A stretch of 64,000 nucleotides of DNA from Fodinicurvata sp. EGI_FJ10296 (GCF_040712075.1 NZ_JBFCVL010000002.1:248001-312000), one strand, 5' to 3'. Counted from the stretch's first letter, positions 43,183 to 54,047 are shown. The notes: a model not told the origin generated them from the letters alone. Program-made: numbers and translations.

Positions 43183-45995
43183 TCGTCGTTCCTCCCGCCT
43201 GTATCGCCGTCCTCCGGCTCTTCATTGTTTTCTGTCGGGCCGATTTCTGTTGGGCCGATGCCAGCTGGATCGATCCCGGTCGGGTCTGTTCCGGCCGACT
43301 CGCCGTCCTCGGGCTGGTCTTCGCCGGCATCATCGACCACCGCCGCAACCGACACCACCCGTTCGCCCGGCGCGACGCGAAAGACTGTCACACCCATGGT
43401 CTTGCGGGCGGCTATACGGACATCGTCAACCGGGCATCGCATGACTTGCCCGCCATCGGTAACGAGGATGATCTCCGCCTCGTTGACGACGGGGAAGGAT
43501 GCGGCGATCGCCTTGTTGCGTTCGCCCATCTGCATGTTCCAGATACCCTTGCCGCCCCGCCCGGTCCGGCGATAGGCATAGGCTGACGACCGCTTGCCAA
43601 AGCCGGTCTCGCTGATCGTAAGGATAAACTGCTCCCGCTCTTCCATTGCGGCAAAAGTCTCGGGGTCGATCTCGTAAGCGGCCGCTTCGGGTGCGTCCTC
43701 GCCGTCAACGTCCTCGCCTTCGGCCTGTCGCAGTGTATTCGCGCCCTTGAGATAGGCCTGCCGCCGCTCGGCGCTGTCCTCGCTGCCTTCCAGCACCGAC
43801 ATCGAGATGACGCGGTCGCCGTCCGCCAGCCGGATCCCGCGAACGCCCGTGGATGTCCGCCCCGAAAACACCCTGACATCGGTCACGGAAAAGCGGATGC
43901 ACATACCGTTGCGGGTCGCCAGAAGAATATCCTGATCCTCGCGGCAGGTGCGGACCGCAATCAGCGAATCGCCGTCATCCAGCTTCATCGCAATCTTGCC
44001 ATTGCGGTTGATCTGGGTGAAATCCGACAACCGGTTGCGCCGAACAGTGCCGCTGGCCGTTGCGAACACGACGTTCAGACCGCCCCACTCTTCCTCGTCT
44101 TCCGGCATCGGCATGACGGTGGTGATCCACTCGCCCTTGTCCAGAGGCAGCATGTTGACCAATGCCTTGCCGCGGCTCGTCGGGCTCCCCAGCGGCAGGC
44201 GATAGACCTTGAGTTTATAGACAATGCCGCGTGACGAGAAAAACAGCATCGGCGTATGCGTATTGGCGACGAAGAGATCGGAAACGAAATCCTCTTCCTT
44301 GGTCGCCATACCCGCACGGCCCTTGCCGCCGCGTTTCTGGGCGCGATAGGTCGAAAGCGGCACCCGCTTGATATAGCCCTGGTGACTGACGGTGACGACC
44401 ATGTCCTCGCGCTGGATGAGGTCCTCGATGTCCGTCTCGAATTCCGCCTCTTCGATCACCGTGCGCCGCGGCGTGCCGAATTTCTCCTTCATCTCGTCGA
44501 GTTCGTCGCGGATGATCGTCAGCAGCTTTTCGCGGTTGCCGAGGATCGCCAGATATTCCGCGATCTGATCGACGACCGCCTGAAGATCATCGCTGATTTT
44601 CTCACGCTCAAGGCCGGTCAGCCGGTGCAGGCGCAGATCCAGGATCGCCCGCGCCTGCGTCTCCGACATGGAATACGTGCCGTCCTCGTGCACGGGCCGG
44701 TCGGGCTCGTCGACGAGTTCGATCAGCGGCGCGATATCTCCGGCCGGCCAGCGGCGGTCCATCAATTGCTGGCGGGCCGTCTGGGGATCGGGCGCCTGAC
44801 GGATCAGCGTGATGACCTCGTCGATATTGGCGACCGCCACCCCGAGACCGAGCAATGTATGCGCCCGCTCGCGCGCCTTGCCGAGCAGATGGATCGTCCG
44901 GTTGATGACCACCTCTTCCCGGAAATCCAGGAAGGCGCGCAATACCTGGCGCGTCGTCATCAGTTCCGGGCGGCCGCCGTTCAATGCCAGGCAGTTGACG
45001 CCGAACGACGTCTGAAGCTGGGTGTACCGATAGAGCTGGGCCAGAACGACATCGGCATTGGCGTCGCGCTTCAGCTCGATGACGACACGGACGCCGTCCC
45101 GGTCGGACTCATCGCGCAGGTCGGATATCCCCTCGACCTGCTTCTCCTGCACGACCTCGGCGATCCGCTCCATCATCTTGGCCTTGTTGACCTGATAGGG
45201 GATCTCGGTAACGATGATGGCCTGACGGTCCTTGCGGATGTCCTCGATCGCGACCTTTCCGCGCACGACGACGCTGCCACGGCCCGTCAGGGCCGCGGCG
45301 CGGCTTCCAGAGCGGCCGAGAATGACGCCGCCGGTCGGGAAATCGGGGCCCGGAATCAATTCCAGCAGCGTCTCCGCGCGGATATCCGGGTCGTCGATCA
45401 TCGCCTTGCAGGCGTCGACCACTTCGCTGAGATTGTGCGGCGGAATGTTCGTCGCCATGCCGACGGCAATACCGCCCGCACCGTTCACCAGCAGGTTGGG
45501 AAACCGCGACGGCAGCACGCTGGGCTCGTGCGTCGTCTCGTCGTAGTTGGGTATGTACGACACCGTATTCTTGTCGATGTCGTCGAGCATGGCTTCGGCC
45601 GCCTTGGCAAGCCGAGCCTCTGTGTACCGCATGGCCGCCGGCGGATCGCCGTCCATCGACCCGAAATTGCCCTGTCCGGAAATCAGCGGCAGGCGCATCG
45701 CGAAATCCTGCGCCATACGAACCATGGCGTCATAGATCGCCGAGTCGCCGTGAGGATGGTACTTACCCATCACATCACCGACGATACGCGCCGACTTCTT
45801 GAAGGGCTTGGTGCTGTCGTAGCCGCCGTCCTTCATCGCGAAGAGGATGCGGCGGTGGACGGGCTTCAGCCCGTCCCGCACATCGGGAAGTGCCCGGCTC
45901 ACGATCACGCTCATCGCGTAATCGAGATACGAGCGCTTCATCTCGTCTTCGATGCCGACAGCTTCGTGCGGTGACGGATTGACGGTGTCGCTCAC
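43179..45995 (-). CDS. gyrA: DNA gyrase subunit A
   Basis: The breakage-reunion subunit of DNA gyrase, 938 residues. The active-site tyrosine is Y124 in [10 protein letters not shown]. The quinolone-resistance-determining stretch [18 protein letters not shown] has S85 and D89, the sensitive residues at the E. coli S83/D87 positions. The long C-terminal DNA-wrapping domain contains the GyrA-box-like KRGGKGRAG. The last about 55 residues are acidic and low-complexity, with tandem [15 protein letters not shown] pentads. It is followed directly by coaD. Confidence 0.96.
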   Translation of the reverse strand: MSDTVNPSPHEAVGIEDEMKRSYLDYAMSVIVSRALPDVRDGLKPVHRRILFAMKDGGYDSTKPFKKSARIVGDVMGKYHPHGDSAIYDAMVRMAQDFAMRLPLISGQGNFGSMDGDPPAAMRYTEARLAKAAEAMLDDIDKNTVSYIPNYDETTHEPSVLPSRFPNLLVNGAGGIAVGMATNIPPHNLSEVVDACKAMIDDPDIRAETLLELIPGPDFPTGGVILGRSGSRAAALTGRGSVVVRGKVAIEDIRKDRQAIIVTEIPYQVNKAKMMERIAEVVQEKQVEGISDLRDESDRDGVRVVIELKRDANADVVLAQLYRYTQLQTSFGVNCLALNGGRPELMTTRQVLRAFLDFREEVVINRTIHLLGKARERAHTLLGLGVAVANIDEVITLIRQAPDPQTARQQLMDRRWPAGDIAPLIELVDEPDRPVHEDGTYSMSETQARAILDLRLHRLTGLEREKISDDLQAVVDQIAEYLAILGNREKLLTIIRDELDEMKEKFGTPRRTVIEEAEFETDIEDLIQREDMVVTVSHQGYIKRVPLSTYRAQKRGGKGRAGMATKEEDFVSDLFVANTHTPMLFFSSRGIVYKLKVYRLPLGSPTSRGKALVNMLPLDKGEWITTVMPMPEDEEEWGGLNVVFATASGTVRRNRLSDFTQINRNGKIAMKLDDGDSLIAVRTCREDQDILLATRNGMCIRFSVTDVRVFSGRTSTGVRGIRLADGDRVISMSVLEGSEDSAERRQAYLKGANTLRQAEGEDVDGEDAPEAAAYEIDPETFAAMEEREQFILTISETGFGKRSSAYAYRRTGRGGKGIWNMQMGERNKAIAASFPVVNEAEIILVTDGGQVMRCPVDDVRIAARKTMGVTVFRVAPGERVVSVAAVVDDAGEDQPEDGESAGTDPTGIDPAGIGPTEIGPTENNEEPEDGDTGGRNDE

Positions 45996-46152
45996 GGAAA
46001 ATCCCTGAAATGCGGTTGGTCTTCACGGGACACACCGCCGGACCGGCGCAAATGCGCCGCCGACGCTCGTCCGCGTGCGCGGTTTAGCACAGTTGGAAGC
46101 AGCCCACAATCTGGCCTGCGACACCGCTGCGGGGAGCGGGTCCTTGCCGTCG

Positions 46153-47556
46153 TTACCCGGCGGCGGCCGAGCGGATGCGGGCATCGCGCGCGGCCAGCCA
46201 TTGAAAGCGGACGATCAGCAGGCCGACCGAGACGATGCTTGCGACCAGGATCGCTTCCATCAGTCCCATGGCACCGTGATCCATCACAAACGCCAGAAGG
46301 TAGCCAACTGGCACCATGACGCCGAAATACGACAGAATGTGGGTCGACGTCGGTATCCAGGTATCGGCCCGCCCGCGCAGAGCATTGGCAACCACGGCCT
46401 GTCCTCCGTCGACCACCAGGACGAGTGCGGCAAAGGCGATCAGCGGCGCCGTCAGCGCCAGCAGTTCGGCGTCCGTCGAGTAGAACCCGGCAAATGCGAC
46501 AGGCATTGCCGCAAAAACCACGCCGATGCCGCCCATCAGGACCGTGTTCAGCCCCAGGCCCGTCCAGCCGGCGACCACCATGTCGGCGGTATCGCGCCGT
46601 CCATGGGCGTTACCAACGCGAACGGCCGTCGCCGCACCGATGCCCAGCGCGACCATGAAGACGATACCGACCAGATTGAGGGCGATGGAGAATGCGCCCA
46701 GCGGCAGGACGCCCAGCCAGCCCGCCATCAGCCCCAGGATCGAAAAGGCCGTGGCTTCGGCGCCGATGCTCGCCCCGGCGGCATAGCCGATCATCCGTTG
46801 GTGCCGCCAGGCACGCCAGCCACCCTCGGCAGGACGGCGGACGGCAAAACGGTCCCGATCCGTCATGAACCAGACGAAGGCAACCAGGAAAACGGCGCCG
46901 AAAATCCGCAGGCTGGTGGTTGCCCAGGCTGATCCGGTTGCCCCCATCGGCGGAATCGGCCCCACGCCGAAAACCAGCACCCAATTGAGCACGATGTTCA
47001 GCAGATTGGCGATGATCATGAACACCATGCCCGCCATCGGGCGGCCGATGCCTTCCAGGAAGAAGGATGTCGTCAGGTAGATCATCAGAAACGGCAGGCC
47101 GATACCAATGACGGTCATGACCTCGCCGCCGCCGCGGCTCAGATCGGCAGACTGGCCGGTCAGGGCCAGGAAAGGGCCGCCGGCGAGCGACAGCGCCCAG
47201 CCGGCCACCCCGATCGCCGCGGCATAAGGCATCGACCGGCGCCATGCCGCCCCGGCTTCCTCGGGTCGGCCCCGGCCCATGGCATTGGCCGCGACCACCA
47301 GCGTCCCCATCAACAGGCCGAGGCTGCCGACATAAAGGGCATTGATCGGCGCCAGTCCTATCGACTGATAGGCCAGTTCCTCGGAACTGAAACGACCGAC
47401 CATGACGGTATCGACCAGCGCCATGGACAGCACGCCGACACGCGCCACCATCACGGGAAACGCGAGGCGGATCAGTTCGGAAAGGTGACGGCGAATGCGG
47501 GCGACGGCCCAGCCTAGGGTCCCGGTCTCTGGCCCGGTCGCTGGCGGGGTGGACAT
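46153..47556 (-). CDS. MATE family multidrug efflux transporter
   Basis: An inner-membrane cation-coupled exporter of 467 residues with about 12 predicted membrane segments in two similar halves. The first half has LAFPVMVARVGVLSMALVDT, and both halves carry Gly/Pro-rich loops typical of NorM/DinF-type proteins. The ATG at 47556 was chosen over the in-frame ATG at 47610, which adds 18 residues before the conserved start. It lies downstream of, and on the same strand as, the repeat protein/oxygenase unit but about 700 bp away with arfB between on the opposite strand. Substrate unknown. Confidence 0.88.
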   Translation of the reverse strand: MSTPPATGPETGTLGWAVARIRRHLSELIRLAFPVMVARVGVLSMALVDTVMVGRFSSEELAYQSIGLAPINALYVGSLGLLMGTLVVAANAMGRGRPEEAGAAWRRSMPYAAAIGVAGWALSLAGGPFLALTGQSADLSRGGGEVMTVIGIGLPFLMIYLTTSFFLEGIGRPMAGMVFMIIANLLNIVLNWVLVFGVGPIPPMGATGSAWATTSLRIFGAVFLVAFVWFMTDRDRFAVRRPAEGGWRAWRHQRMIGYAAGASIGAEATAFSILGLMAGWLGVLPLGAFSIALNLVGIVFMVALGIGAATAVRVGNAHGRRDTADMVVAGWTGLGLNTVLMGGIGVVFAAMPVAFAGFYSTDAELLALTAPLIAFAALVLVVDGGQAVVANALRGRADTWIPTSTHILSYFGVMVPVGYLLAFVMDHGAMGLMEAILVASIVSVGLLIVRFQWLAARDARIRSAAAG

Positions 47557-47798
47557 TTCTTTCACCGACAGGTCGAAGCGGCAGGAACGATAATGAGTCA
47601 GCCGCTGCAAAACAGGGTGCGTCGGGCTTCCGCGTCACGGGCACACGCCCAACGCGCCGGTTGCACCATTGCGGCGGCGGGAACCGTGGGATACATGACA
47701 GAGCGGGATTTGCAAAGGGAAAGCCGCCAGCGTATCGGGCGATGCCGGTTTTCACGATCCCGGCACTCGAAGTGACGAGTTCGAAGGAACGGGGCAGC

Positions 47799-48218
47799 AT
47801 GCGAATTACCGGATCGATCAGCCTGGACCCGTCGGAAATAGAGGAGACATTCCACCGTGCGTCCGGCCCGGGCGGACAGAATGTCAACAAGGTAGAAACG
47901 GCGGTTCAACTGCGGTTCGATGTCCGCAACTCGCCATCCCTTGACGAGGAAGTGAAGGATCGTCTGACCTCGATCGCCGGTCACCGCATGACGCGTGACG
48001 GCGTTCTCGTCATTACTGCCCAGCAGCACCGAACGCAGGAACGCAACCGTCAGGATGCACGGGAGCGTCTGGCTGACCTCATTCGCCAGGCCCTGGTCCG
48101 ACCGAAGCGGCGTCGGCCAACCCGGCCATCACTGGGCGCCAAGCGCCGACGCCTCGAAGGCAAGAAAGCCCGGTCGTCGATAAAATCCCTGCGGTCCAGC
48201 AAACCGTCTTCCGAGTGA
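47799..48218 (+). CDS. arfB: Alternative ribosome-rescue peptidyl-tRNA hydrolase ArfB (YaeJ)
   Basis: Rescues ribosomes stalled on truncated mRNA by hydrolysing peptidyl-tRNA. The 139-residue protein has the GGQ motif at 25-27 in ASGPGGQNVNKVET and a basic, extended C-terminal tail (RPKRRRPTRPSLGAKRRRLE) that enters the mRNA channel in E. coli ArfB. The start ATG at 47799 has AAGGAACGGGG upstream; longer in-frame starts are dubious. It is convergent with the repeat-protein gene. It lacks the recognition domains of full release factors, so it is not prfA/prfB. Confidence 0.9.
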   Translation: MRITGSISLDPSEIEETFHRASGPGGQNVNKVETAVQLRFDVRNSPSLDEEVKDRLTSIAGHRMTRDGVLVITAQQHRTQERNRQDARERLADLIRQALVRPKRRRPTRPSLGAKRRRLEGKKARSSIKSLRSSKPSSE

Positions 48219-48257
48219 CGCCATCGGCGCCACCGGAAGGCCCTTCGGTAACTGTTG

Positions 48258-48743
48258 TCAGATGTTACGGCCGTTGCCCACCGGGTCCGAGCAGTTGCCG
48301 CCGTCGCTGTCGGTTCGGCCACTGGTATAGGTCCGTGAGTTCCCGCGTCCCGAGCCTGACGGATCGGACCAATTGCCCAGGTCGCCGTCGGTGATACCAC
48401 CACGGCGATAGCCCGATCCCCCCCGGCCGTTTCCACCCGGGTCGGAGTTGTTGCCGCTATCACCGTCCGTCATGTTCGAACGATACGCCCGGCACGCGCC
48501 ACGGCCGCGGCCGCCGGGATCGGAATATCCGCCGCCGCCGTCGCTGTCGGTTGCGGCCTCTGCGGTCCCCGTGCTCAGGCCTACACCCGCAGCCGCCGCA
48601 ACGCCGGCCGCCAGCCCGGCCCCGCGCAGCAGTACCGAGCGCCGCCCCAGGCTGGGCGCAACGCTGATGTCGTCATCGGTCAGGCGCGTGCTCTTGTCCG
48701 GCCCGCCTGCCCCCACACCTGTCTTTTCGACATCCTTGGTCAT
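48258..48743 (-). CDS. Tat-exported protein with four DxDxG-SDP-GRG tandem repeats
   Basis: A 161-residue protein. A long N-region leads to a twin-arginine motif at 34-35 (SLGRRSVLLR), a hydrophobic h-region (GAGLAAGVAAAAGVGLS) and a likely AEA cleavage site near residue 63. The predicted mature part is almost entirely four copies of a motif near TDxDxGNxSDPxGxGRG, starting at T65, T92, T118 and T144. Each pair is separated by exactly nine residues. The repeat varies at one residue (Y, N, W, C before the SDP). The DxDxGxxxD spacing resembles Ca-binding loops. It follows a JmjC oxygenase gene by 55 bp on the same strand. No known family assigned. Confidence 0.65.
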   Translation of the reverse strand: MTKDVEKTGVGAGGPDKSTRLTDDDISVAPSLGRRSVLLRGAGLAAGVAAAAGVGLSTGTAEAATDSDGGGGYSDPGGRGRGACRAYRSNMTDGDSGNNSDPGGNGRGGSGYRRGGITDGDLGNWSDPSGSGRGNSRTYTSGRTDSDGGNCSDPVGNGRNI

Positions 48744-48798
48744 CGCTGAGAATCCTGTTGATTGTTGATTAATTCCAGAAGTTCTGCCGGCACTCGCC

Positions 48799-50046
48799 TC
48801 AATCGGCGGTCAATACCCCCTCTTTGACGAGGCGCCGGACCAGCACCAGCCGGCTGTCCGGATCCAGGTCCCCGGGCAGCGTTGCGGACGTTTTCGGGCC
48901 GGGCCGCAAGAGAGCTTCGAGTTCAGGGCGCACATGGAGCGGAAATTTCAGAACGCGCCCGAATACATAGACGCCCAGCGTTTCGTCATCATGGGTTTCC
49001 AGGCGGAAAATCAGGTCGGGCCGCGTTCGCAGGGACGTTTGGGCGTCAAGTGCCGGCAGCATTGCCAACGCCGCCAATTGCCCGGGAACCAGCGCCATGC
49101 GGGTTTCAGCCAGATCGTCGGCAAACTCCCGCAACACCGCCCCAACATCGGTCTCACGGCCCAGGGCGTCGACGATGTCCCGGAAGATTCCCGCCGCGCC
49201 CGTCGCATCGAATCCATCCGCATGAAATCCGGGCGGCAATGCCTGTCTGATCCGCGGGTTGGTGAGCGACAGGGCGTCCACTGCCGCATGCAGGGCTTCG
49301 CGCCAGGTCGTCGACATGCAACCGAGCGTGATGTGCAAGGACATGTCGTCGGTGGATTGTGCATCATGGACCACGCCGCGCGGGACATAGGCGATATCAC
49401 CGGCGTTCAGCGTGAAGCTCCGCGTGACAGCGCCCAGTTCGTAAGACTTGGGATCGAAATGGACAGTGCGGTCCGGCAATGTCATGGGCGTGTCATAGAT
49501 CTTCCACGACTTCGAACCGGCGACCTGGATGACGAATACGTCATGACTGTCCCAATGCGGCTTGAATCCCTGAGCGGATCCGGCCGGCGTGAAATAAACG
49601 TTCGTCTGGAACCGATAGCCGAAGCGCGCTTCCATGGCCCGGCACAGCTGCGCCAGCGGGCCGTGCCGGCCTTGCAGTTGCTGCAGGATAAGGGTTGCCC
49701 CTTCGGCGAACAGGCCGAACGCGCGAACCGGATCCACAACACCAGTTGGAAACAGATAGTCGTCGGGCGCGATCTCGCGCTTGGCATCCACCATGCTGAG
49801 AACGCTGCCGTCCAGACCACCCGTTGCGACAAATGCGTCGAGATCGTCGAGGGACAGGAAACTCTTGAAGTATGACGGCTGATCCCGATTGACGACCAGG
49901 ACATCATTTTCCCAATACTCGGCGAAAAACCTGTCGACGTCGATCGGGAACAGAAGGTTTTCCAAAGAAATGCTGCCAGGTTCCGGCCCATCCAGAGGCT
50001 CGCCGGACGAGGGTCCATTCGCGGAATGGATCAATGATACTGTCAT
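48799..50046 (-). CDS. JmjC/cupin Fe(II)/2-oxoglutarate-dependent oxygenase
   Basis: A 415-residue protein like ribosomal oxygenases such as YcfD/RoxA. The Fe ligands are visible as H164-W-D166 in KPHWDSHDVFVIQV and H227 in VPRGVVHDA. Preceding beta strands (FQTNVYFTPAGSAQG) and the dimerising C-terminal region also fit. The N-terminal signature NDVLVVNRDQPSYF is typical. E. coli YcfD hydroxylates an arginine of ribosomal protein L16. Here the gene is 55 bp upstream of a Tat-signal repeat protein in one probable operon, so the repeat protein is a candidate substrate (inference); a ribosomal substrate remains possible. Confidence 0.85.
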   Translation of the reverse strand: MTVSLIHSANGPSSGEPLDGPEPGSISLENLLFPIDVDRFFAEYWENDVLVVNRDQPSYFKSFLSLDDLDAFVATGGLDGSVLSMVDAKREIAPDDYLFPTGVVDPVRAFGLFAEGATLILQQLQGRHGPLAQLCRAMEARFGYRFQTNVYFTPAGSAQGFKPHWDSHDVFVIQVAGSKSWKIYDTPMTLPDRTVHFDPKSYELGAVTRSFTLNAGDIAYVPRGVVHDAQSTDDMSLHITLGCMSTTWREALHAAVDALSLTNPRIRQALPPGFHADGFDATGAAGIFRDIVDALGRETDVGAVLREFADDLAETRMALVPGQLAALAMLPALDAQTSLRTRPDLIFRLETHDDETLGVYVFGRVLKFPLHVRPELEALLRPGPKTSATLPGDLDPDSRLVLVRRLVKEGVLTAD

Positions 50047-50118
50047 CTCAATGCGCCGGTGTTGGTTTTTTGTCTATACTTGATCGGCGAATCGCGTAAG
50101 GCCACCCACCTTGTCTCT

Positions 50119-50147
50119 ACTATGAGAGGTCTTGAGCTGACAGGCAA
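50119..50147 (-). promoter_or_regulatory. Predicted promoter of the oxygenase/repeat-protein operon
   Basis: On the minus strand, TTGCCT (plus 50142-50147), a 17-bp spacer and CATAGT (50119-50124) lie about 70 bp before the oxygenase start. The match to the sigma-70 consensus is moderate. The region is AT-rich. Confidence 0.35.
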
Positions 50148-50229
50148 GCCGATTTAGCAAGAATATGTGTAAAAATAGACGTTAAGAGAAAATTTATTAC
50201 TATCTATGAACGAACATTATGAAGCCCGA

Positions 50230-50259
50230 CAGCCACAGCGTTTAAAGACGCCGTGGCTG
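50230..50259. terminator. Hairpin downstream of ssb
   Basis: Stem CAGCCAC/GTGGCTG continued by GCGT/ACGC after one mismatch, with loop TTAAAG, about 42 bp beyond the ssb stop. No U-tract follows on the minus strand, so intrinsic termination is uncertain. Confidence 0.45.
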
Positions 50260-50300
50260 ACCGGACAATCGGTCCTTATCCCTGGAACGGTCCCGGGGCC

Positions 50301-50810
50301 TTAGAACGGGATTTCGTCATCCAGATCGGAACCCCGACCGCCACCGCCGCCGGAGCCGCCACTGGACCCGTAGTCGCCGCCACCGTAGTCACCCGACGAC
50401 CCACCCTGATTTCCGCCCTGGTACCCGCCTGCGGGAGCGCCACCACCGTCACCGCCGCCACGGCCATCGAGCATGGTCAGGTTGCTGTTGAAGTTCCTGA
50501 GGACGACTTCGGTGATCGTGCGCTCCTGGCCCGACTGATCCTGGAACTTGCGGCTTTCAAGCTGTCCCTCGACATAGACCTTCGAGCCTTTTTTCAGGAA
50601 TCGCTCTGCAACGCCGACCAGGCCTTCGCTGAAGATCACGACCCGATGCCATTCCGTCTTCTCTCGGCGTTCGCCAGAGGCGCGGTCCCGCCATTGTTCG
50701 GACGTGGCAATGGTGAAATTGCACACCCGTCCACCGTTCTGGAAGGTCCGGACCTCGGGATCGCGGCCGAGATTGCCGATCAGAATGACCTTGTTGATGC
50801 TACCCGCCAT
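50301..50810 (-). CDS. ssb: Single-stranded DNA-binding protein
   Basis: A 169-residue SSB. The OB fold opens [40 protein letters not shown] and [20 protein letters not shown] are family segments. A Gly/Ser/Asn-rich linker follows (about residues 118-160). The acidic tip DLDDEIPF binds partner repair and replication proteins. It is divergent from uvrA, as in many proteobacteria, where LexA can control both; I did not find a convincing alphaproteobacterial LexA box in the spacer. Confidence 0.96.
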   Translation of the reverse strand: MAGSINKVILIGNLGRDPEVRTFQNGGRVCNFTIATSEQWRDRASGERREKTEWHRVVIFSEGLVGVAERFLKKGSKVYVEGQLESRKFQDQSGQERTITEVVLRNFNSNLTMLDGRGGGDGGGAPAGGYQGGNQGGSSGDYGGGDYGSSGGSGGGGGRGSDLDDEIPF

Positions 50811-51185
50811 CGGAGCCTACCGTTGTAATTTGTGGATCGAGAGACGATGTTCACCGGGTTCCGCCAACTGGACCCGGACCCGAAACCTGTCCCGGGTTTC
50901 AGACTCGAATTCCGGACCATAGCCGCCACCGCACAGGTGTTCAACCGGCAAGCCCGATGCCATTTCAGATTTGCGATGGCCCGCATAATGGTGTATTTCG
51001 TGATCAAATGCCGAACATAACATGTATTACCGCATGACGACCCTGACTTTCAATCTTGTCATGCTACCTCTCATTGCGGATCATGCAGGGTCCCGGGTCG
51101 AGACTCTTCGACCCATGGATATGGTGGCGGATTGGATCCGCCGCCCTCCCCTTCAACAGCCACAGCCGGTCGGGACGAACGGATA
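50811..51185. other. Divergent ssb-uvrA spacer
   Basis: The 375 bases between the ssb and uvrA starts have no gene. A GTTC-N5-GTTC pair (around 50849) and a GAAC-N7-GTAT (around 51013) are near but not exact LexA half-sites. The pattern GTTC-N7-GTTC expected for alphaproteobacterial LexA was not found. Confidence 0.4.
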
Positions 51186-54047
51186 ATGCTGACACATATC
51201 AGCGTCAGAGGCGCGCGGGAACACAACCTCAAGGACATCGACGTCCGGATTCCGCGTGACAAACTCGTGGTCATCACCGGCCTGTCCGGGTCCGGCAAAT
51301 CGTCGCTCGCGTTCGACACCATCTATGCCGAGGGACAGAGACGCTATGTCGAAAGCCTGTCCGCCTATGCGCGGCAGTTCCTCGAACTCATGCAGAAGCC
51401 GGACGTCGATTCCATCGAGGGACTTTCCCCCGCCATCTCGATCGAACAGAAGACGACGAGCCGCAATCCGCGATCGACCGTCGGCACGGTCACGGAAATC
51501 TACGACTATATGAGGCTGCTTTGGGCAAGGGTTGGCGTTCCCTACTCTCCGGCCACCGGGCTGCCGATCGAAAGCCAGACGGTCAGCCAGATGGCCGACC
51601 GGATCATGGCCATGCCCGAGGGAACGCGCCTTTATCTGCTGGCGCCGATCATCCGCGGCCGCAAGGGCGAATACAAGAAGGAACTTCAGGACCTGCGCAA
51701 GCGGGGCTTTCAGCGCGTTCGCGTCGACGGCGCCCTGCACGAAATCGACGAAGTTCCTGCCATCAACAAGAAGACCAAGCACGACATCGAAGTCGTGGTC
51801 GACCGTCTGGTCGTGCGCGAAGGGTTGGGCAACCGGTTGCCGGACAGTCTCGAAACGGCGCTTTCGCTGACCGACGGCATTTGCATTGCCGAGGACGCGG
51901 ATAGCGGCGCCCAGACCGTCTTCTCGTCGAAATTCGCCTGTCCGGTCTCGGGCTTCACGATCGAGGAGATCGAGCCCAGGCTGTTCTCGTTCAACAATCC
52001 GTTCGGTGCCTGCCCGGCCTGCGACGGCCTGGGCAGCACGACGGTCATTGATCCCGAACTTGTCGTGCCGGACCCGAAACTGTCGCTCGATCGCGGCGCC
52101 ATCGCGCCCTGGGCAGGATCGTCGTCCCCTTATTACGGCCAGACGCTGAACAGCATTGCCGGCCATTTCGGTGTCAGTACGAAGGCGCCATGGTCAGAGC
52201 TTCCCGACGAGGTGCGAAACTGCATTCTACACGGATCCGGCAGTCAGAAGATCAAGTTCTCCTATGACGACGGATTGAGGTCTTACGATACGACCAAGAC
52301 CTTCGAAGGCATCGTTCCCAACATGACCCGGCGCTATCGCGAGACCGACAGCAACTGGATCCGCGAGGAGATGGCCAAATATCAAAGCAGCCTGAGCTGC
52401 GATACCTGCGCCGGCCAGCGGCTGCGTCCGGAGGCGCTGGCGGTGAAGGTCGGCGGCCGCAATATCTCTGAAGCCGCCGAACTTTCAATCGGTAAGGCGG
52501 AAATCTGGTTCGGCAAGCTGGCAGAGTCGCTGTCGGCCAAGGATCGCGAGATCGCCAGCCGCATTCTGAAGGAAATCAACGACCGACTCGGATTTTTGAC
52601 CAGCGTCGGCCTGACCTATCTGACACTGAGCCGCGCTTCGGGCACGCTTTCGGGCGGCGAGAGCCAGCGCATCCGCCTCGCCTCGCAGATCGGCTCCGGC
52701 CTGACAGGCGTGCTCTATGTTCTTGACGAGCCGTCGATCGGACTGCACCAGCGCGACAACGACCGCCTGCTGGAAACGCTGAAACGCCTGCGCGATCTGG
52801 GCAACACGGTGATCGTCGTCGAGCATGACGAAGACGCCATCCGGTCGGCAGATCAGGTAATCGATATGGGCCCCGGCGCCGGGGTCAACGGCGGCAATGT
52901 CGTCGCCGAAGGCACGCCGGCCGAGATCATGGCCAATCCGGCGAGCCTGACCGGACGCTATCTCATCGGCGCCGAGGCCATTCCCGTACCGCCGTCGCGC
53001 CGGCCGGGGCGCAAGGCCGGACGCAAGAAGGCGCTGCTCGGCATCCGTGGGGCCCGCTCGAATAACCTGAAAAGTGTCGATGCCGATATCCCGCTGGGGA
53101 CCTTTACCTGCGTCACCGGGGTTTCCGGCGGCGGCAAATCCAGCCTGATCATCGAGACGTTGTACAAGGCGGTCGCCCGGGCGCTGCACGGCGCCCGCGA
53201 GATTCCCGGCGGCCATGACGAGATCGTCGGACTGGAGAATATCGACAAGATCATCGATATCGACCAGAGCCCGATCGGCCGGACGCCGCGCTCGAACCCG
53301 GCGACCTATACCGGGGCCTTCACCCCGATCAGGGAGTGGTTCGCCGGCCTGCCCGAGGCCAAGGCGCGGGGATACGGTCCCGGCCGGTTTTCGTTCAACG
53401 TCAAGGGCGGCCGGTGCGAGGCGTGCCAGGGCGACGGCGTGATCAAGGTGGAGATGCACTTCCTGCCCGACGTGTATGTGACCTGCGAACAATGTGACGG
53501 CCAGCGCTATAACCGCGAGACGCTTGAGGTTCACTACCGCGACAAATCGATTGCCGAAGTCCTGGACATGACGGTCGACGAAGGAGCGGTGTTCTTTCAG
53601 GCCGTCCCCTCGATCCGGGACAAGATGCAGACGCTGGCCCGGGTCGGTCTCGGCTATGTCAAGATCGGCCAGCGCGCGACAACCCTGTCCGGCGGCGAGG
53701 CCCAGCGGGTGAAGCTGGCCAAGGAACTGGCGCGGCGCTCGACCGGTCGAACTCTCTATATCCTCGACGAACCGACCACGGGCCTGCATTTCGACGATGT
53801 CCGCAAACTGCTTGAGGTTCTCCACGAGCTGGTCGACGCCGGCAACACCGTCGTCGTCATCGAGCACAATCTCGAAGTCATCAAGACGGCGGACTGGCTG
53901 CTCGATCTGGGGCCGGAGGGCGGCGACGGCGGTGGACGCCTGGTCGCGTCCGGCACGCCGGAACAGGTCGCAGGCAACACGGACAGCCACACTGGCCATT
54001 ATCTGGCGCAGATACTGAAATCCGGAAAAGCCAGAAAGCTGGCCTAA
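51186..54047 (+). CDS. uvrA: UvrABC system ATPase subunit A
   Basis: DNA-damage recognition subunit of nucleotide excision repair, 953 residues. The first Walker A is [20 protein letters not shown], and the second ATPase half has [13 protein letters not shown]. Zn-binding Cys clusters are CPVSGFT...CPACDG and CEACQGDGV...CEQCDG. Both ABC signatures ([12 protein letters not shown] and [12 protein letters not shown]) and [22 protein letters not shown] are intact. The ATG at 51186 gives the normal N-terminus ([18 protein letters not shown]). Divergent from ssb. Confidence 0.97.
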   Translation: MLTHISVRGAREHNLKDIDVRIPRDKLVVITGLSGSGKSSLAFDTIYAEGQRRYVESLSAYARQFLELMQKPDVDSIEGLSPAISIEQKTTSRNPRSTVGTVTEIYDYMRLLWARVGVPYSPATGLPIESQTVSQMADRIMAMPEGTRLYLLAPIIRGRKGEYKKELQDLRKRGFQRVRVDGALHEIDEVPAINKKTKHDIEVVVDRLVVREGLGNRLPDSLETALSLTDGICIAEDADSGAQTVFSSKFACPVSGFTIEEIEPRLFSFNNPFGACPACDGLGSTTVIDPELVVPDPKLSLDRGAIAPWAGSSSPYYGQTLNSIAGHFGVSTKAPWSELPDEVRNCILHGSGSQKIKFSYDDGLRSYDTTKTFEGIVPNMTRRYRETDSNWIREEMAKYQSSLSCDTCAGQRLRPEALAVKVGGRNISEAAELSIGKAEIWFGKLAESLSAKDREIASRILKEINDRLGFLTSVGLTYLTLSRASGTLSGGESQRIRLASQIGSGLTGVLYVLDEPSIGLHQRDNDRLLETLKRLRDLGNTVIVVEHDEDAIRSADQVIDMGPGAGVNGGNVVAEGTPAEIMANPASLTGRYLIGAEAIPVPPSRRPGRKAGRKKALLGIRGARSNNLKSVDADIPLGTFTCVTGVSGGGKSSLIIETLYKAVARALHGAREIPGGHDEIVGLENIDKIIDIDQSPIGRTPRSNPATYTGAFTPIREWFAGLPEAKARGYGPGRFSFNVKGGRCEACQGDGVIKVEMHFLPDVYVTCEQCDGQRYNRETLEVHYRDKSIAEVLDMTVDEGAVFFQAVPSIRDKMQTLARVGLGYVKIGQRATTLSGGEAQRVKLAKELARRSTGRTLYILDEPTTGLHFDDVRKLLEVLHELVDAGNTVVVIEHNLEVIKTADWLLDLGPEGGDGGGRLVASGTPEQVAGNTDSHTGHYLAQILKSGKARKLA

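Noticed and set aside
44256..45974. A 572-residue plus-strand frame opposite gyrA
   Set aside because: Mirror of gyrA codon structure; rich in His and Arg, no family pattern.
48258..48550. CRISPR or DNA-level tandem repeat
   Set aside because: The repeats are protein-level with diverged codons; no uniform spacer/repeat DNA pattern.
50811..51185. LexA box between ssb and uvrA
   Set aside because: The expected GTTC-N7-GTTC pattern is absent; only loose half-sites with wrong spacing were seen.
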